Notes: generated by a model from the letters alone, not told the origin. DNA of 64,000 nt from Caballeronia sp. SBC1 (GCF_011493005.1 NZ_CP049156.1:496001-560000), one strand, 5' to 3'. Counted from the first letter of the stretch, positions 1-8,863 are shown. Numbers and translations: made by a program.

Positions 1-524
1 TCAAGGCAACGCTGAATGCGCGGCAGGCTGCGGAAATCGATGCGCTCGGCATCGGTCCCACACGTGGCGCGGCGCGCGACGCCCTGACGCTCTTCGATGA
101 AAACGCGATCCTCTTTGCCTGTGCAGACGCGTCGCTCGCCGCTGCACTTCGAGCCTTCGACTGGCGCAAGTTGTTCGTCGAACAACGCGCAGCCTGGGGC
201 CTTCGATGCGAAGCGCGCATCTTCGGCCACGCGCTGCTGGAAAAACTCGTCGCCCCGTACAAGGCGTGTACGGGGCACGTTTGGATAGCGGAAGTCGAGC
301 CTGCCTACTTCTCCGCCACCGATGCCGGGCGCCGGGCGATCCTGGACCACGCGGTGTCTGAACAACTAAAAAACGAAGCCATTTCCAGCCGATATTTCAC
401 GCCACTGCCGGTGCTGGGCGTACCGGGCTGGTGGCCTGAAAACGAAGTCCCTTCTTTCTACGATGACCCTCAGGTCTTTCGATCCGGCCGCCGGTCGCGG
501 ACCTGGCCGGTGCAATCAGCCTGA
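1..524 (+). CDS. DUF3025 family protein, 5' truncated by window edge
   Basis: The frame is open from base 3 to the TGA at 522-524, so the start codon lies left of the window; about 173 residues are visible. The stretch ALTLFDENAI near visible residue 27 and FGHALLEKLV near residue 74, followed by PYKACTGHVW, match the DUF3025 family of proteobacterial proteins, which has no assigned reaction. No signal peptide or membrane segment is seen in the visible part. It ends about 40 bases before the RNase P RNA gene on the same strand. Family assignment is by motif recall; function is unknown. Confidence 0.8.
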   Translation, partial: KATLNARQAAEIDALGIGPTRGAARDALTLFDENAILFACADASLAAALRAFDWRKLFVEQRAAWGLRCEARIFGHALLEKLVAPYKACTGHVWIAEVEPAYFSATDAGRRAILDHAVSEQLKNEAISSRYFTPLPVLGVPGWWPENEVPSFYDDPQVFRSGRRSRTWPVQSA

Positions 525-550
525 CGGCGGGGCTGCCGCACCCCTCATGC

Positions 551-556
551 TAGAAT
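551..556 (+). promoter_or_regulatory. Probable -10 box of rnpB
   Basis: TAGAAT at 551-556 lies about 10 bases before the expected 5' end of the RNase P RNA. No good -35 hexamer was seen at the usual distance, so this is a partial promoter call. Confidence 0.4.
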
Positions 557-563
557 CATGGCC

Positions 564-982
<419 letters not shown>

Positions 983-994
983 AGATTCAAAAAG

Positions 995-1029
995 AAAGCC
1001 GGCGTCAGTGATGACGCCGGCTTTTTTTC
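995..1029. terminator. Bidirectional intrinsic terminator, rnpB / osmC
   Basis: A perfect 13-bp stem (AAAGCCGGCGTCA at 995-1007 with its complement at 1012-1024) has a 4-base loop and a T run on the + strand. The A-rich flank on the left gives a T-rich tail on the other strand too, so it can serve both rnpB and the convergent osmC-like gene. Confidence 0.9.
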
Positions 1030-1055
1030 GTCGTTTCTTCTTCGATGCGCGGAAT

Positions 1056-1478
1056 TCAGCTCGCGACGATATCGAAGGAATGCGTCAATTCGGCCGTCTT
1101 CGCCAGCATGATCGACGCCGAGCAGTATTTGTCGTGTGAGAGGGTGATTGCGCGTTCAACCGTCGCGGGATTCAGGTTCTTGCCTGTCACCGTGAAATGG
1201 AAGTGGATCTTCGTAAACACCTTCGGCTCTTCACTCGCGCGCTCGGCCTTGAGCGTGACCGAGCAACCCGCCACTTCCTGACGACTTTTCTTCAGGATCA
1301 TCACGACGTCGTACGCGGTGCAGCCGCCCGTGCCGAGCAAGACCATTTCCATTGGTCGCGGCGAGAGATTGCGGCCGCCGCCTTCCGGTGCGCCGTCCAT
1401 TGTGACCAGATGACCGCTGCCCGTTTCCGCGGCAAACGCCATTCCGTCCTGTCCCATCCAGCTAACTTTGCATTCCAT
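1056..1478 (-). CDS. OsmC/Ohr family peroxide reductase-like protein
   Basis: A 140-residue protein of normal length for the OsmC/Ohr family, small cytoplasmic dimers that reduce organic hydroperoxides with a pair of cysteines. Both expected cysteines are visible: GTGGCTAYD around residue 53 and DKYCSAS around residue 119. The opening MECKVSWMGQDGMAFAAETGSG resembles the YhfA/OsmC-like branch more than Ohr, so the true substrate is uncertain. Start is the ATG at 1476-1478. It stands alone, convergent with rnpB and sharing its terminator. Confidence 0.88.
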   Translation of the reverse strand: MECKVSWMGQDGMAFAAETGSGHLVTMDGAPEGGGRNLSPRPMEMVLLGTGGCTAYDVVMILKKSRQEVAGCSVTLKAERASEEPKVFTKIHFHFTVTGKNLNPATVERAITLSHDKYCSASIMLAKTAELTHSFDIVAS

Positions 1479-1735
1479 GAGAAAACTCCGGTGCCATAAG
1501 ACACTTGTCTAATCGTGTCGATTGTAGCGTTTTAGCTGATTGTAGGAATCGCAGTAGTGCGTTCGTTTGTCTTTTCCGTGAAGCGTTGTTGCGTCGCAAT
1601 ACGTAAGACAAATTCGCGATTTCCCTACTATGAATAAGGGGTTTCTCCTGCAAGTTGTGCCTGAGAAGCTTTTAAATTTCAGGTAAGTAATTGATTGTAA
1701 ATACTAAATAATTCGATCGTCCGTGACGTTAACAT

Positions 1736-1768
1736 TTTGCATTATGAAATTACATCCCATAATGCAAA
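1736..1768. promoter_or_regulatory. 11+11 bp perfect palindrome, operator candidate
   Basis: TTTGCATTATG at 1736-1746 is repeated in perfect inverted orientation as CATAATGCAAA at 1758-1768, with an 11-base spacer. The arm centres are 22 bp apart, two helical turns, as expected for a dimeric regulator contacting one DNA face. The site ends 5 bases before the -35-like box of the candidate small RNA promoter, centred near -57 from the inferred start, a usual place for an activator. No protein can be named. Confidence 0.6.
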
Positions 1769-1773
1769 TTTAC

Positions 1774-1802
1774 TTGCTTTGCACAAAAGCCCTTCATATA
1801 CT
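1774..1802 (+). promoter_or_regulatory. Candidate promoter of small RNA
   Basis: TTGCTT at 1774-1779 and TATACT at 1797-1802 are separated by 17 bases. The -10 matches consensus at 5 of 6 positions, the -35 at 3 of 6, fitting an activator-dependent promoter. The transcription start would be near 1808-1810. Confidence 0.55.
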
Positions 1803-1807
1803 TGCTC

Positions 1808-1868
1808 CTGTCTCCTCCACCTCCTCCTAGGTGGATTCAGCCCGAGCCCAAGGCTCGGGCTTTTTTTC
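1808..1868 (+). ncRNA. Candidate small regulatory RNA with anti-Shine-Dalgarno loop
   Basis: No open reading frame fits this stretch, yet it has a promoter-like sequence on its left and a strong terminator on its right, giving an RNA of about 60 nt. A hairpin with a 6-bp stem (CCACCT at 1817-1822, AGGTGG at 1829-1834) displays CCTCCT in its loop, and the string CACCTCCT equals the anti-Shine-Dalgarno end of 16S rRNA. Such an RNA could pair with ribosome-binding sites of mRNAs. Small RNAs with CUCC-rich seeds are known from Rhodobacter and have been reported in Burkholderia, so this may belong to a known type. Transcription is inferred, not shown. Confidence 0.55.
1839..1867 (+). terminator. 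Strong intrinsic terminator with no upstream gene
   Basis: AGCCCGAGCC at 1839-1848 pairs perfectly with 1852-1861 around a 3-base loop and is followed by seven T. The nearest + strand gene upstream (rnpB) already has its own terminator 800 bases earlier, so this one implies an otherwise unannotated transcript. Confidence 0.85.
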
Positions 1869-1996
1869 GTCTGCTTTAGCGTCGATTTTGGTCATGACGG
1901 CCCGGTTGTTCGCTCGTCGTTCGGTCGCAAAATCTCCCCACAATGCGATCGTTCAGCACTGAATCGGGGTGAATTTGCTTGTCGAACAGGCAAGTT

Positions 1997-2026
1997 TTGA
2001 CTTCATATCCAAATTTCCCTTATAAT
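1997..2026 (+). promoter_or_regulatory. Promoter of rplM-rpsI
   Basis: TTGACT at 1997-2002 and a consensus TATAAT at 2021-2026 are separated by 18 bases. The inferred start near 2033 leaves an mRNA leader of about 114 nt before rplM, long enough to hold the autoregulatory structures known for L13 operons, although no known leader fold was recognised. Confidence 0.75.
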
Positions 2027-2146
2027 TCAAAGTTCTCTATCCGCACCATGCCCGCGGACGAGAACCAGGGAGAGCCCGCACGCGCCTCGATGCGCACGAA
2101 CATACAAGCGGGACAAAGCAGGGCAGAATTATTTTTTGGATCGATC

Positions 2147-2575
2147 ATGAAGACGTTTTCCGCAAAAGCCCATGAGGTGACGCGTGAATGGTACGTGATT
2201 GACGCGACGGATAAGGTTCTCGGACGTGTCGCCAGTGAAGTGGCCGCCCGACTTCGCGGCAAGCACAAACCCGAGTTCACCCCGCACGTCGACACTGGCG
2301 ATTTCATCGTCATCATCAACGCCAGCAAGTTGCGCGTCACGGGCAACAAGGGTACTGACAAGAAGTACTACCGTCACTCGGGCTATCCGGGCGGCATCTA
2401 CGAAACGACGTTCAACAAGATGCAAGAACGCTTCCCGGGCCGTGCGTTCGAGAAAGCCGTTAAGGGCATGTTGCCGAAAGGTCCGCTCGGCTACGCGATG
2501 ATCAAGAAGCTCAAGGTCTACGCTGGCGCAACGCATCCGCATACGGCTCAACAGCCTAAAGCGCTCGAGATCTAA
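2147..2575 (+). CDS. rplM: 50S ribosomal protein L13
   Basis: Early-assembling large-subunit protein that binds 23S rRNA. The 142 residues beginning [19 protein letters not shown] match L13 over full length, with the family block [14 protein letters not shown] and the ending QQPKALEI. The frame is open further upstream, but this ATG is the conserved start; the leader part is not protein-like. It is 11 bases from rpsI and forms the usual rplM-rpsI operon behind the promoter at 1997-2026. Confidence 0.98.
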   Translation: MKTFSAKAHEVTREWYVIDATDKVLGRVASEVAARLRGKHKPEFTPHVDTGDFIVIINASKLRVTGNKGTDKKYYRHSGYPGGIYETTFNKMQERFPGRAFEKAVKGMLPKGPLGYAMIKKLKVYAGATHPHTAQQPKALEI

Positions 2576-2586
2576 AGGGAGCCCAT

Positions 2587-2979
2587 ATGATCGGTAATTG
2601 GAATTACGGTACGGGCCGCCGCAAGAGCGCCGTTGCTCGCGTGTTCATCAAGTCCGGTACGGGCGAGATCATTGTCAATGGCAAGCCCATTGCTGATTAT
2701 TTCTCGCGCGAAACGTCGCTGATGATCGTGCGCCAGCCGCTCGAACTGACGAGCCACGCCACCACGTTCGACATCAAGGTCAACGTGAACGGCGGCGGTG
2801 AAACGGGTCAGGCCGGTGCAGTTCGCCACGGCATCACCCGCGCGCTGATGGACTACGACGCTACGCTTAAGCCCACGCTGTCACAAGCTGGCTTCGTTAC
2901 CCGCGATGCTCGTGAAGTTGAACGTAAGAAGGTTGGTTTCCACAAGGCACGTCGCCGGAAACAATTCTCGAAGCGTTAA
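2587..2979 (+). CDS. rpsI: 30S ribosomal protein S9
   Basis: Small-subunit head protein whose basic C-terminal tail reaches the P-site tRNA. The protein is 130 residues, normal for the family, with the N-terminal [13 protein letters not shown], the central [14 protein letters not shown] and the terminal [10 protein letters not shown] that carries the invariant final Lys-Arg. A good ribosome-binding site (AAAGGGAG) precedes the ATG. It is cotranscribed with rplM and followed by a hairpin terminator. Confidence 0.98.
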   Translation: MIGNWNYGTGRRKSAVARVFIKSGTGEIIVNGKPIADYFSRETSLMIVRQPLELTSHATTFDIKVNVNGGGETGQAGAVRHGITRALMDYDATLKPTLSQAGFVTRDAREVERKKVGFHKARRRKQFSKR

Positions 2980-3021
2980 GCTGTTTGGCGGTTTCGCCGT
3001 TGTTACGGCGAAATGGCTCAA

Positions 3022-3056
3022 AAAGCCGCCTGCGTGTATGCGCTGGCGGCTTTTTT
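3022..3056 (+). terminator. Intrinsic terminator after rpsI
   Basis: AAAGCCGCC at 3022-3030 pairs with GGCGGCTTT at 3045-3053 and is followed by a T run, about 45 bases after the rpsI stop. Confidence 0.85.
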
Positions 3057-3087
3057 CGTGGCGAATACTCGCGGATCGCGGCAATTT

Positions 3088-3109
3088 TTCAGTGATACTT
3101 CAGTGATAC
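3088..3109. repeat. 11-bp tandem duplication
   Basis: TTCAGTGATAC occurs twice head to tail at 3088-3098 and 3099-3109, between the rpsI terminator and erpA. It resembles several other short tandem duplications in gaps of this window. Confidence 0.8.
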
Positions 3110-3231
3110 CCCAAGCAGCCGCGGCAATTTCGGGATAGTGTGGGTCGATAGCCTATTGATTACATGGGCTTCCAGCACGATATTGAGATCAGCCCTACAA
3201 TAGTCCCTAGAAGCTTTTTTGGAGAGTTCGA

Positions 3232-3597
3232 ATGAACGCTGTCACCGACACCCCCACGACCGAAATGCCGTTGCCGTTTGTTTTCACCGACGCAGCAGCC
3301 GACAAGGTCAAGCAACTGATCGACGAAGAAGGCAATCCGGAACTGAAGCTGCGCGTGTTCGTGCAGGGCGGCGGCTGTTCGGGTTTCCAGTACGGCTTCA
3401 CGTTTGACGAAGCCATCAACGAAGACGACACCGTGATGGACAAGGCTGGCGTCCAGCTCCTGATCGATTCGATGAGCTATCAGTACCTCGTCGGCGCTGA
3501 GATCGACTACAAAGACGATTTGAACGGCGCGCAGTTCGTGATCAAGAATCCGAACGCGACCAGCACCTGCGGTTGCGGATCGTCGTTCTCGGCGTGA
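3232..3597 (+). CDS. erpA: Iron-sulfur cluster insertion protein ErpA
   Basis: A-type carrier that hands Fe-S clusters to apoproteins, including those of isoprenoid synthesis and respiration. The 121 residues carry the three invariant cysteines: Cys49 in [11 protein letters not shown] and Cys113/Cys115 in TCGCGSSFS. The N-terminal tail before [15 protein letters not shown] is slightly longer than in the IscA branch. A GGAGAG ribosome-binding site stands 6 bases before the ATG. A TACAAT -10-like box lies at 3196-3201, without a clear -35. It is a single-gene unit closed by a UUCG-loop terminator. Confidence 0.96.
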   Translation: MNAVTDTPTTEMPLPFVFTDAAADKVKQLIDEEGNPELKLRVFVQGGGCSGFQYGFTFDEAINEDDTVMDKAGVQLLIDSMSYQYLVGAEIDYKDDLNGAQFVIKNPNATSTCGCGSSFSA

Positions 3598-3678
3598 TTC
3601 TGATTAGTTGATTCGATTACGCTGCTGATCCGACTACGCCGCGGGATTTGCGCCGCGTAATGTAGCTTTGCAGATATA

Positions 3679-3705
3679 AAACGGAGTCTTCGGGCTCCGT
3701 TTTTG
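3679..3705 (+). terminator. UUCG-tetraloop terminator after erpA
   Basis: A 10-bp stem (3679-3688 with 3693-3702, one T-G pair) closed by a TTCG loop runs into a T tract. It lies 80 bases past the erpA stop. The remaining 170 bases before the end of anmK show nothing recognisable. Confidence 0.85.
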
Positions 3706-3875
3706 TTTTTTGGCCCGCGTTTACCGGGACATGTGCTTCGATGAAGAATCGAGGCCGTAACGCGAGGAGCAGGGCGTGGGCGACACGCTTGAAAGTGCTA
3801 TCAGCTTCTCTTTCGCACCGATAGCCCCTCTTAGCCACTCTTCGTCGGCAACGGATTGTTGGCACCGGGCTGGCT

Positions 3876-5030
3876 TCATCGCGGATAAATCGCCCCTAAA
3901 ACCCGTTCCCCCGCAGCGCCTGTTACCGCCGATACATTGCCCGGCTTACGGGCCACGCAGCGCATCGCAAGCCATGCGAATGCCAATGCTTCCACCTGAT
4001 GTGGCGGTACGCCGAGCGCTTCCGTGGTCATTACGGGGACACCCGCCACGCCACTCTCCCCAAGCGCCTGCTGGATAGCCTGCATCAGTACCGGATTACG
4101 GGCGCCCCCACCGCACACATAGACCGCGCGGCAGTCGGAAGCATGCCGCTCGATTTCTCTTGCAACGGTGATGGCGGTCAGTGCGACAAGCGTGGCCTGC
4201 ACGTCTTCGGGCGATACTTTTTCAAAACCGATGAGCTTGGCGTCGAGCCACGCGGGATTGAACAGATCTCGCCCGGTGCTTTTAGGCGGCTGCTCTTCGA
4301 AGAACGGTTCGTTGAGTAACGTGTTGAGCAACGGGCGGTGCACTTGGCCCTGTGCCGCGAAATGACCGCCTTCGTCGAAGGGGCGTTTCAGATGCCGATG
4401 CGCCCATTCGTCCAGCAATGCGTTCGCGGGTCCGCAATCGAAGCCGTGGACGCTGCCATTTGCCGAGAGAATGGTGATGTTGCTGATGCCGCCCAGATTG
4501 CAGACCACGCGCGTCTCGTCCTTACTGCCGAAAATGGTCGCGTGAAATGCCGGGACGAGCGGCGCGCCTTGACCGCCGGCGGCGACGTCGCGGCTACGGA
4601 AGTCGGCAACGATGTCGATGTTGGTCATTTCTGCGAGCAACGCGGGATTGTTGATTTGCCGTGTGTAGCCCTTTTCCGGCCTATGTCGCACCGTCTGCCC
4701 GTGTACGCCGATCGCGCGGACTTTCGAGGACGTGTAGCCGCTCATGCTTGCCAGTTCGTGACAACACACGGCGTAGCGCGTGGCTAGCGCGTTCGCTGCA
4801 AGGGCTTCGCGTTCCAGTTCGTTGTCGCCTGGGGCCTGAAGGGCAAAAAGCGCGTCGCGCAGGCCTTGCGAGAACCCGACGTGAGCCTCGCCGAGCACAA
4901 CGGGCGGCTTGCCGGCGGTGAACTGGACGGCAATGCCGTCCACGCCATCCATGCTCGTACCCGACATCAACCCAAAGTACACGCCGTCCGCCATGTCGCC
5001 TGTTTCCATTGCCTCGGTCCGTCGCGCCAC
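3876..5030 (-). CDS. anmK: Anhydro-N-acetylmuramic acid kinase
   Basis: Phosphorylates 1,6-anhydro-N-acetylmuramate to N-acetylmuramate 6-phosphate during cell-wall recycling. The 384 residues show the family N terminus [20 protein letters not shown], the ATPase-fold block [12 protein letters not shown], the sugar-site stretch [13 protein letters not shown] and a late [13 protein letters not shown] motif. The chosen start is a GTG at 5030, supported by an AGGAGA site about 6 bases upstream; an in-frame ATG lies 12 codons further in. It is convergent with erpA and divergent from tyrS, with which it is a usual neighbour. Confidence 0.96.
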   Translation of the reverse strand: MARRTEAMETGDMADGVYFGLMSGTSMDGVDGIAVQFTAGKPPVVLGEAHVGFSQGLRDALFALQAPGDNELEREALAANALATRYAVCCHELASMSGYTSSKVRAIGVHGQTVRHRPEKGYTRQINNPALLAEMTNIDIVADFRSRDVAAGGQGAPLVPAFHATIFGSKDETRVVCNLGGISNITILSANGSVHGFDCGPANALLDEWAHRHLKRPFDEGGHFAAQGQVHRPLLNTLLNEPFFEEQPPKSTGRDLFNPAWLDAKLIGFEKVSPEDVQATLVALTAITVAREIERHASDCRAVYVCGGGARNPVLMQAIQQALGESGVAGVPVMTTEALGVPPHQVEALAFAWLAMRCVARKPGNVSAVTGAAGERVLGAIYPR

Positions 5031-5156
5031 GTTGCTCTCCTGTTCGATGCGGGTTCACCGATCACCCTGTTCGAGCAGGGATCGACGCAATTCTGACAGC
5101 CAAAGCGGCCGCGATGGACCGATTATCCACGCATCGGCGCCACTCGTTAAGCCGCT

Positions 5157-5222
5157 GGCCGTTCGGCCATGTTTCATGCTCCGTTTCCGCAGCCGGGGCG
5201 TTCGAAACATGGCCAAACGGTC
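5157..5222. repeat. 19-bp imperfect inverted repeat between anmK and tyrS
   Basis: The arm 5157-5175 (ending GGCCATGTTTC) is inverted at 5204-5222 (beginning GAAACATGGCC) with 17 of 19 positions complementary and a 28-base spacer. There is no T tract, so it is not a normal terminator. It could form a long hairpin in a tyrS leader or be an operator; neither is shown. The rest of the 395-base gap (5031-5425) shows no gene. Confidence 0.65.
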
Positions 5223-5240
5223 AACGCGCGGTCAACGCGC
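5219..5240. repeat. 11-bp tandem duplication
   Basis: GGTCAACGCGC occurs twice head to tail (5219-5229, 5230-5240), overlapping the end of the inverted repeat just before. Confidence 0.8.
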
Positions 5241-5425
5241 TGCCCACATGCGGGGAAAACGGGGCGAAGGCAGGCGACATCACGTAAAATCCGTTGCCTG
5301 AACAAGTGAATGCCGCACGTTTTTTCCGTGTCCGAACGCGACCGTCGACGAATCCGGAAGCAGCGGCTTTTGCCCGATCGGCGCCTGTTGGCGCCCCGAA
5401 TAAATCACCCGAAAAAGTTGCAAGC

Positions 5426-6682
5426 ATGACCACTGAACCGAACGACTCTCCGGCTTCGGCTGCGAAAACCTTGCCCCTGACCGACGAAGTGCAGGCGGCT
5501 CTTGCCATCGCGAAACGGGGCTGTGACGAGCTGCTGATCGAAGCCGAGTTCGCACAGAAGCTGGCTCGCAGCGCCGCGAGCGGCAAGCCGCTGCGCATCA
5601 AGCTTGGCCTGGACCCGACCGCGCCTGATATTCATATTGGCCATACGGTTGTCCTGAACAAGATGCGTCAGTTGCAGGACCTCGGCCATACGGTGATCTT
5701 CCTGATCGGCGACTTCACTTCGCTGATCGGCGATCCGTCGGGGCGTAACGCCACGCGCCCGCCGTTGACGCGCGAGCAGATCGAGTCGAACGCGAAGACC
5801 TATTTCGAGCAGGCCGCGCTCGTGCTGGATCGTGAGAAGACCGAAATGCGATACAACAGCGAATGGTCCATGCCGCTCGGTGCCGACGGCATGATCAAGC
5901 TCGCGTCGCGCTACACGGTCGCGCGGATTCTTGAGCGCGAGGATTTCACGAAGCGCTACCAGGGCGGCATGCCCATCTCAATTCATGAGTTGCTGTACCC
6001 GCTCATGCAGGGTTATGACTCGGTTGCGCTGAACGCCGATCTCGAACTCGGCGGCACGGACCAGAAGTTCAATTTGCTGGTTGGCCGCGAATTGCAAAAG
6101 CAATACGGCCAGGAGCAGCAATGCATCTTGACCATGCCGCTGCTGGAAGGGCTGGACGGCGTCGAGAAGATGTCGAAGTCGAAGCATAACTACATCGGCA
6201 TCAGCGAGAAGCCTACCGACATGTTCGGCAAGCTGATGAGCATCTCCGACACACTCATGTGGCGCTACTTCGAGTTGCTGTCGTTTAGAAGTATCGAAGA
6301 GATTGCGCGTTTCAAAAGCGAAGCCGAAGGTGGTCGTAACCCGCGCGATTTCAAAGTGCTGCTCGGGCAGGAGATCGTCGCGCGTTTCCATTCGCCGGCT
6401 GGCGCGGAACGGGCGCTGGAAGACTTCAACCATCGTGCGAAAGGCGGCGTGCCGGATGAGATCCCGTCGGTGACGCTCAGCGGCGCTCCGCTCGCGATCG
6501 GGCAACTGCTGAAGCAAGCCGGGCTGGTGCCTTCGACCAGCGAGGCGCTGCGCAATATCGAGCAGGGCGGCGTGAAGATCGACGGCGCGACGGTGTCGGA
6601 CAAGAGCTTGAAGATCGAGGCGGGCGAGTTTGTGGTGCAGGTTGGCAAGCGCCGCTTCGCGCGCGTCACGCTGGCAGCGTAA
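5426..6682 (+). CDS. tyrS: Tyrosyl-tRNA synthetase
   Basis: Charges tRNA-Tyr with tyrosine. The class I signatures are HIGH at residues 70-73 ([13 protein letters not shown]) and KMSKS at 248-252, with a C-terminal S4-like RNA-binding region (residues 355-418, [16 protein letters not shown]). The frame is open for 44 codons upstream, but the ATG at 5426 (MTTEPNDSP) gives 418 residues, the usual size, and the upstream part is not conserved-looking. It is 4 bases from dtd, so the two are cotranscribed. Confidence 0.96.
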   Translation: MTTEPNDSPASAAKTLPLTDEVQAALAIAKRGCDELLIEAEFAQKLARSAASGKPLRIKLGLDPTAPDIHIGHTVVLNKMRQLQDLGHTVIFLIGDFTSLIGDPSGRNATRPPLTREQIESNAKTYFEQAALVLDREKTEMRYNSEWSMPLGADGMIKLASRYTVARILEREDFTKRYQGGMPISIHELLYPLMQGYDSVALNADLELGGTDQKFNLLVGRELQKQYGQEQQCILTMPLLEGLDGVEKMSKSKHNYIGISEKPTDMFGKLMSISDTLMWRYFELLSFRSIEEIARFKSEAEGGRNPRDFKVLLGQEIVARFHSPAGAERALEDFNHRAKGGVPDEIPSVTLSGAPLAIGQLLKQAGLVPSTSEALRNIEQGGVKIDGATVSDKSLKIEAGEFVVQVGKRRFARVTLAA

Positions 6683-6686
6683 GCGC

Positions 6687-7145
6687 GTGATCGCACTCAT
6701 TCAGCGTGTTTTGCGGGCCGACGTGCGCGTTGGCGACCGTGTGACGGGTGCGATCGATGCCGGCTTGCTGGCGCTCGTGTGTGCGGAGCGTGGCGATACC
6801 CCAGCAGTTGCGGACAAGCTGCTGGCGAAGATGCTGGCATATCGTGTTTTTAGCGATGCCACCGGCAAGATGAATCTGCCGGTGCGGGATATAGACGGTG
6901 CCGGGCGTGCGGGCGGCGTGCTGCTGGTGTCGCAATTCACGCTCGCCGCCGATACCTCCAGCGGGCTGCGGCCAAGCTTCACGCCGGCCGCGCCGCCAGA
7001 GGAAGGCCGCAGGCTCTTTGATTACTTTGTTGGGCAGGCGCGCGCCACGCATCCGATTGTTGAGACGGGCGAGTTCGGCGCGGACATGCAGGTGTCGCTG
7101 GTCAACGACGGGCCGGTCACGTTCTGGCTGCAAGTTCGTTCCTGA
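6687..7145 (+). CDS. dtd: D-aminoacyl-tRNA deacylase
   Basis: Removes D-amino acids wrongly attached to tRNA, a proofreading role that fits its place directly behind tyrS (TyrS mischarges D-Tyr). Starting at a GTG 4 bases after the tyrS stop gives 152 residues, the typical size. The two family active-site motifs are visible: [17 protein letters not shown] near residue 78 and NDGPVTFWL near the C terminus (the Gly-cisPro loop). No clear ribosome-binding site precedes the GTG, suggesting translational coupling. Confidence 0.95.
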   Translation: MIALIQRVLRADVRVGDRVTGAIDAGLLALVCAERGDTPAVADKLLAKMLAYRVFSDATGKMNLPVRDIDGAGRAGGVLLVSQFTLAADTSSGLRPSFTPAAPPEEGRRLFDYFVGQARATHPIVETGEFGADMQVSLVNDGPVTFWLQVRS

Positions 7146-7212
7146 GGCCTCCGCCGAGCTTTGTCACTGCACCCGTCGTATTGGGCGCATCTTCTGGAAT
7201 ATCAAGCATCTC

Positions 7213-7875
7213 ATGACCACGCAAGTCCTCTTCATCAGGCACGGCGAAACCGACTGGAATCGCATCAAGCGTATTCAGGGGCACATTGATATTCCGCTGG
7301 CTGCGAGTGGCGTGGTGCAAGCAGGGCAGCTTGCGCAGCGTCTCTTACAGGAGTCGAAGGCCGGCGCCCGGCTCGACGCGGTGTATTGCAGCGATCTGCA
7401 ACGTGCTCAGCAAACCGCCAAACCGTTTGCGGACGCGCTTGGTTTGCCGCTGAACCTGAATGAAGGTTTGCGCGAGCGTTTATACGGTGACTTTCAAGCT
7501 CACAGCGGTGAAGAGATCCGCGCGAAGTATCCTGCTGAATACGCGGACTGGCAGAGCCATAACCCTGACTTCGCGCCGCCTGGCGGTGAGTCGCAACGGG
7601 CATTCTCACAACGTGTGCTGGGCGCTGTCGAGCCGATCGTGGCCGCCCATCCGGGTGGACGTATCGCATTCGTCGCTCACGGGGGCGTGCTGGACTGCGT
7701 TTATCGGTTCGTGCGTGGCTTGCCGCTCGACGTGCCGCGCGACTGGCCGCTGCTGAATTCCAGCATTAACGTGGTGGATTTTGAGAACGGTCAAATGAAT
7801 GTCGTTTCTTGGGGCGATGTCGCGCATCTTTCGACCCCCGGCAGTGACGATGACCTCAAGGAAGTCCCGCGCTAA
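7213..7875 (+). CDS. Histidine phosphatase (phosphoglycerate mutase family)
   Basis: A 220-residue protein of the phosphoglycerate mutase-like superfamily. The phospho-acceptor motif RHGETDWN is at residues 9-16 and the second active-site motif FVAHGGVLD near residue 155. It resembles GpmB/CobC-like phosphatases; the true substrate cannot be read from the sequence, and it is unlikely to be the main glycolytic mutase. The ATG at 7213 was chosen because the open frame upstream overlaps dtd in another frame. Its stop overlaps the stop of the convergent oxygenase gene. Confidence 0.9.
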   Translation: MTTQVLFIRHGETDWNRIKRIQGHIDIPLAASGVVQAGQLAQRLLQESKAGARLDAVYCSDLQRAQQTAKPFADALGLPLNLNEGLRERLYGDFQAHSGEEIRAKYPAEYADWQSHNPDFAPPGGESQRAFSQRVLGAVEPIVAAHPGGRIAFVAHGGVLDCVYRFVRGLPLDVPRDWPLLNSSINVVDFENGQMNVVSWGDVAHLSTPGSDDDLKEVPR

Positions 7876-8825
7876 TCAGGTTTCATCGCGGCGCGGCGCC
7901 GGGCTCGCTTGGACACGCCATTGTTCAATGCCCAGCGTATCAACGGCGCGATCATCTTTACACCTGGCCGCGTCCACGCGCGGCGTAGCGGCGCAAGAGC
8001 GCCGAATCCAAGCAACGATTGCGCCCAGTCAGGCAACAGGTCCACACCTGCGTTCAGGATCAGCGCGCTGGCGGGTTTCATCGCGACACTGGGCGTTGGC
8101 GCGTTCATCAGTACCTTCAGCACTTCCCGGGTACGGTCGCTTGCTTCCAACTGCGGCTGCATTGACGCCAGATACTTGTCGATCTCCGCACAACTCTTCG
8201 GCACGTTGGTTGCACCGAGCATCTCGGCTATGGTCGATGTCTCGGCGTAGTAGCGATCCTGTGCCTCAGGCGGAAGCAGCGGGTTTACATATCGCAAATG
8301 CGCCTTCAGGAAACTCGATACTTCAGCGACGTGAACCCAGGTCAGCAACGCAGGATCGCTTGCGCGATACGGCCGCCCGTCGGGAGCCGTACCCGTCACC
8401 GAGAGGTGAATTCGCTTCACACGTTCGATAAGCGCAAGCGCGTCACGCTTATTGCCGTATGTCGTACCCGCGATGAACGTGGCCGTGCGGCGCAGGCGTC
8501 CGAGAATATCGGTGCGAAAGGTGGAGTGATCCCAGACGCCCGCGAGCGCTGTTGGGTGCAGTGCCTGAAGCAAGAGGGCGCTGACGCCGCCGGTCATCAT
8601 CGACGTGAAGTCGGCGTGGACTTTCCAACAAATGGCGTCGGGTCCGAACAGTCCTGGGTCGCCCGGCGGCGACGAGTAATCCAGCGATGGCCCGCTGCCG
8701 GTAGTCAGGCTCGTTACGCCGTTGGCCAGTCTGGAGCGTATTCGCTTGACCAACTGGCCGGCGAAACCGGATGAATCGTCATGGCGCGGACTTGCTTGAT
8801 CGGACATCGGTTCGGCTATCGGCAA
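7872..8825 (-). CDS. Oxygenase MpaB family protein (DUF2236)
   Basis: A 317-residue protein of the MpaB/latex-clearing-protein-like family (DUF2236). Family signals are GPDAICWKVHADFTSMMTGG near residue 60, ALHPTALAGVWDHS near 86 and TWVHVAEVSSFLKAH near 160, with histidines that probably bind heme b. Known members oxidise alkenes or unsaturated substrates, but most bacterial ones are uncharacterised. The ATG at 8825 is used; MSDQASPR five codons later is an alternative start. It lies 38 bases beyond ruvB on the same strand and may be the last gene of that operon. Confidence 0.85.
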   Translation of the reverse strand: MPIAEPMSDQASPRHDDSSGFAGQLVKRIRSRLANGVTSLTTGSGPSLDYSSPPGDPGLFGPDAICWKVHADFTSMMTGGVSALLLQALHPTALAGVWDHSTFRTDILGRLRRTATFIAGTTYGNKRDALALIERVKRIHLSVTGTAPDGRPYRASDPALLTWVHVAEVSSFLKAHLRYVNPLLPPEAQDRYYAETSTIAEMLGATNVPKSCAEIDKYLASMQPQLEASDRTREVLKVLMNAPTPSVAMKPASALILNAGVDLLPDWAQSLLGFGALAPLRRAWTRPGVKMIAPLIRWALNNGVSKRARRRAAMKPD

Positions 8826-8863
8826 TCAGTTATTAGTCTGTTGCGGCTAATACGGCTGTTGGC

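Noticed and set aside
5294..5425. Longer tyrS start at a TTG
   Set aside because: The extra 44 residues are not conserved-looking, and the ATG at 5426 gives the family length.
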